A stretch of 64,000 bases of DNA. Source: Apostichopus japonicus. Its lineage: Eukaryota; Echinodermata; Holothuroidea; Aspidochirotida; Stichopodidae. The position numbers were made by a program, and so were the translations under genes. This document shows, one piece after another, positions 62,011 to 64,000 of this stretch (the stretch's first letter is position 1; the number at the start of each line of letters is the position of its first letter). A model generated the notes under the pieces. It searched no databases. It was given only the letters and a program-made list of their open reading frames with translations, and was not told where the DNA came from. Location of the stretch: NCBI RefSeq assembly GCF_037975245.1, contig NC_092576.1:17132111-17196110 (forward strand). Reading direction: 5' to 3'.

Positions 62011-64000
62011 TACTGTAAATTTCTAAATTTTGTACCACTGTAAGAGCTGGTTCGTGCTCGTTATTCCGTAGTAAGTGCTATGAGGTACACAGTAGCAACT
62101 GCAATCCTCGTATCACGGCGTCCACATACTAGAGTTCCTTTATAGAAAATGTAATGCTATGAGCCTGTAAATTAAGTCTAAGCTCAGACAGGACGGTCAG
62201 GTCCCAGAGAGTAGTGGCATCATGTTGAAAAAATTTTGGTCATTACTTGCAAAAACGTGCAAACCTGGGGAGGGTGTAGAAAGCTTTAACAAACCACAAT
62301 TTGATCAGCAAATACCTTCAACCTCATGAATTATGTAACTCTGCTTCCCTGCAAAAATATTCGGCTGCCTGCCGTAACGTTGTTCCGGTAAAATCTAGTA
62401 CTAACTACTATTTGAAGGTGCGTCAATTGTGAAGCCTTTACTTACTTGTAGTCAGGCATCCTAACGTAGCCCTAGATCCACCATTCGATCAGTTTCTCAA
62501 GTAGCTTAGTACTACATTGCTAACTAGCCTAAAGAAGTAAGCCGCTAACACTAGGGCACATTTGAATTTGTATCGTTAGGCTGCCATAACTGTAAGTTGT
62601 AAAGTTAGTGCAAGCCCAACGTTTGTCTTTGGGCCCAGGCCTAGTCTAGAAATAATTATTGAGGCCCTACAGTACACCATGTCTAGGCTACCTCAAGTAC
62701 ACTAGGCCTCTCCTGTAACTAAAGTAAAATCATTACTAGCACAGTATTAGTAGCACTGTCTTCTTTAAGCCTCTGGTAAAGACTAGACCTCCAATTACAA
62801 TTGTTTAGGCTGCCACAGACTGACACTGTAGTATCACTAATACAAAACTTTACAACTTCTAGTACTAATAAAAATGGAAGCTGGTCACTTCGCCCAACAA
62901 CCATTTCGCCCAACTGCCATTTCGACCAACCTTACCATTTCGCCCAACCTTGTTGGTCATTTCGCCCAACCAGCATGGTCATTTCGCCCAACCTTGCTGT
63001 TTCGACCAACATTGATTAAATATTATACTTCAATATAACGGACGGGGATACTTCTATGGGTTTGGACAATTAAATAAGGAAACGTTCGGGAATTGTTAAC
63101 GTTAAGGGATACGAACCGAATATTAAGGAAACTTGAAGTCCTGGTTACAGTTGGTAGGATGGATCAGTGTTTAAGGGGTTAGGTTTCATAGGTTTTATGG
63201 AGACCGATTCCCCTTTGTTTGTATAACATTAGATTAACACTATGTAGAACTAGAGGAACACCTAACTGCTGTGAACAATACTCTTGATTAACGCCTGGCG
63301 GAATTGATAACCGCTTGACCGAAGTCATCAAGCAGAACAAAATAAATCAAATTGAAATAGTGAAATAGATGAAGGGATATTATTCTGACTGAATATGAGT
63401 AAAAAAATGATTGGTCGAAATGACCAACAAGGTTGGGCGAAATGACCATGATGGTTGAGCAAAATGACCATGCTTTTTGGGCGAAATGGCAGTTGGGCGA
63501 AATGGTTGTTGGGCGAAGTGACCAGAAAGCAATAAAAATTAGCCTTGGCCTAAAGAGTGACTGTTGAGTAACTGTCAGTCATATAGACAATGCTAAGTCT
63601 AGAAAGACTCAGGGGGAGAGGGGGGAAAAGAACCTGGAGCAGGGGATAAGGACCCCTGTTAATCTAACATAATGCCTTCAAGTCGATTTTATTACTGGCT
63701 AGGTCAGGGATCTGAATCAAAGCTTTGTTGAGTCAGGGCTGTTACCTTTGGACAAACGCTACCCTTCCTGAAAATTCAGCAATTTGATATGATATATGAG
63801 AGCGAAATTGACACTTGAAAGCCACCGTCACACTGGAGGAGCGCATTCCATAATTTCTGGCACCCCCTTTTTTGTTGCCCATACCCAATATTGCCTACTT
63901 TTATTGTGTGCAGAAAATAAATGGTTTTGCAACAACCATAAAACCTTCAAAATGACAACCTAAAAAGATGCTTTTGGAAAACTCAAGGATGAACCAATTT
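62011..64000. repeat. Segmental duplication block 2, second copy
   Basis: This pairs with 28547-30540 and runs to the window edge. Apart from the fold-back element no gene is seen. Confidence 0.8.
62881..63525. mobile_element. Fold-back element with minisatellite arms, copy 2 (intact ends)
   Basis: The outer 44 bp are perfect inverted repeats, starting CTGGTCACTTCGCCCAACAA at the left and ending TTGTTGGGCGAAGTGACCAG at the right. The arms consist of about 21-bp units containing CATTTCGCCCAAC. The 400-bp centre is non-coding. No clear target duplication is visible (GAAG and AAAG flank it). Confidence 0.75.

Overview
The window looks like AT-rich nuclear DNA of an invertebrate animal: spliceosomal splice signals, non-LTR retrotransposons, a Penelope-like element, TIR transposons, microsatellites and large segmental duplications. 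A marine deuterostome, perhaps an echinoderm such as a sea cucumber, would fit, but this is a low-confidence guess.

The main content is four paralogous copies of one unusual gene. It is a single long exon of about 4.8 kb encoding a hydrophilic N-terminal leader of about 120 residues, about 18 diverged tandem ubiquitin-like (UBL) domains and a short C-terminal tail. Copy A (2-4549, start outside the window) and copy B (18112-22880) are nearly full length but carry a few frameshifts or stops. Copy C (about 33855-35786) holds only the 3' half. Copy D (48359-50606) is decayed, with two large internal deletions. UBL9 and UBL10 are close to true ubiquitin; the outer repeats are strongly diverged. 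Only copy B keeps one LRLRGG-Met polyubiquitin junction.

Each copy is followed by an array of a roughly 188-bp satellite (A about 4855-6535, B about 23205-25190, C about 36060-36500, D about 50935-52700), then by a shared downstream block. Between A and B lie three tandemly duplicated short exons (14817-14942, 15506-15637, 16185-16310), all multiples of three in length, all phase 1 and all open. Their phase fits the splice acceptor directly before the copy B start codon, so they may be upstream exons of that gene.

The rest is transposon-rich and segmentally duplicated. A 5'-truncated LINE (41441-43379) sits in the duplicate of a site that is empty at 12549-12556. A hAT-like TIR element (26754-28541) sits in a site that is empty at 62006-62010. 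There is also a Penelope-like 3' end with a GIY-YIG endonuclease (37678-38510), a second LINE on the minus strand (58178-59785), fold-back elements (29419-30050, 62881-63525), an element built of short palindromes (57011-57604), a 563-bp insertion in the copy D satellite (52021-52583) and a repeat array rich in nuclear-receptor half-sites (about 31220-33780). The block 25360-30540 recurs at 60605-64000, and 8370-13870 recurs in part at 39755-44450.
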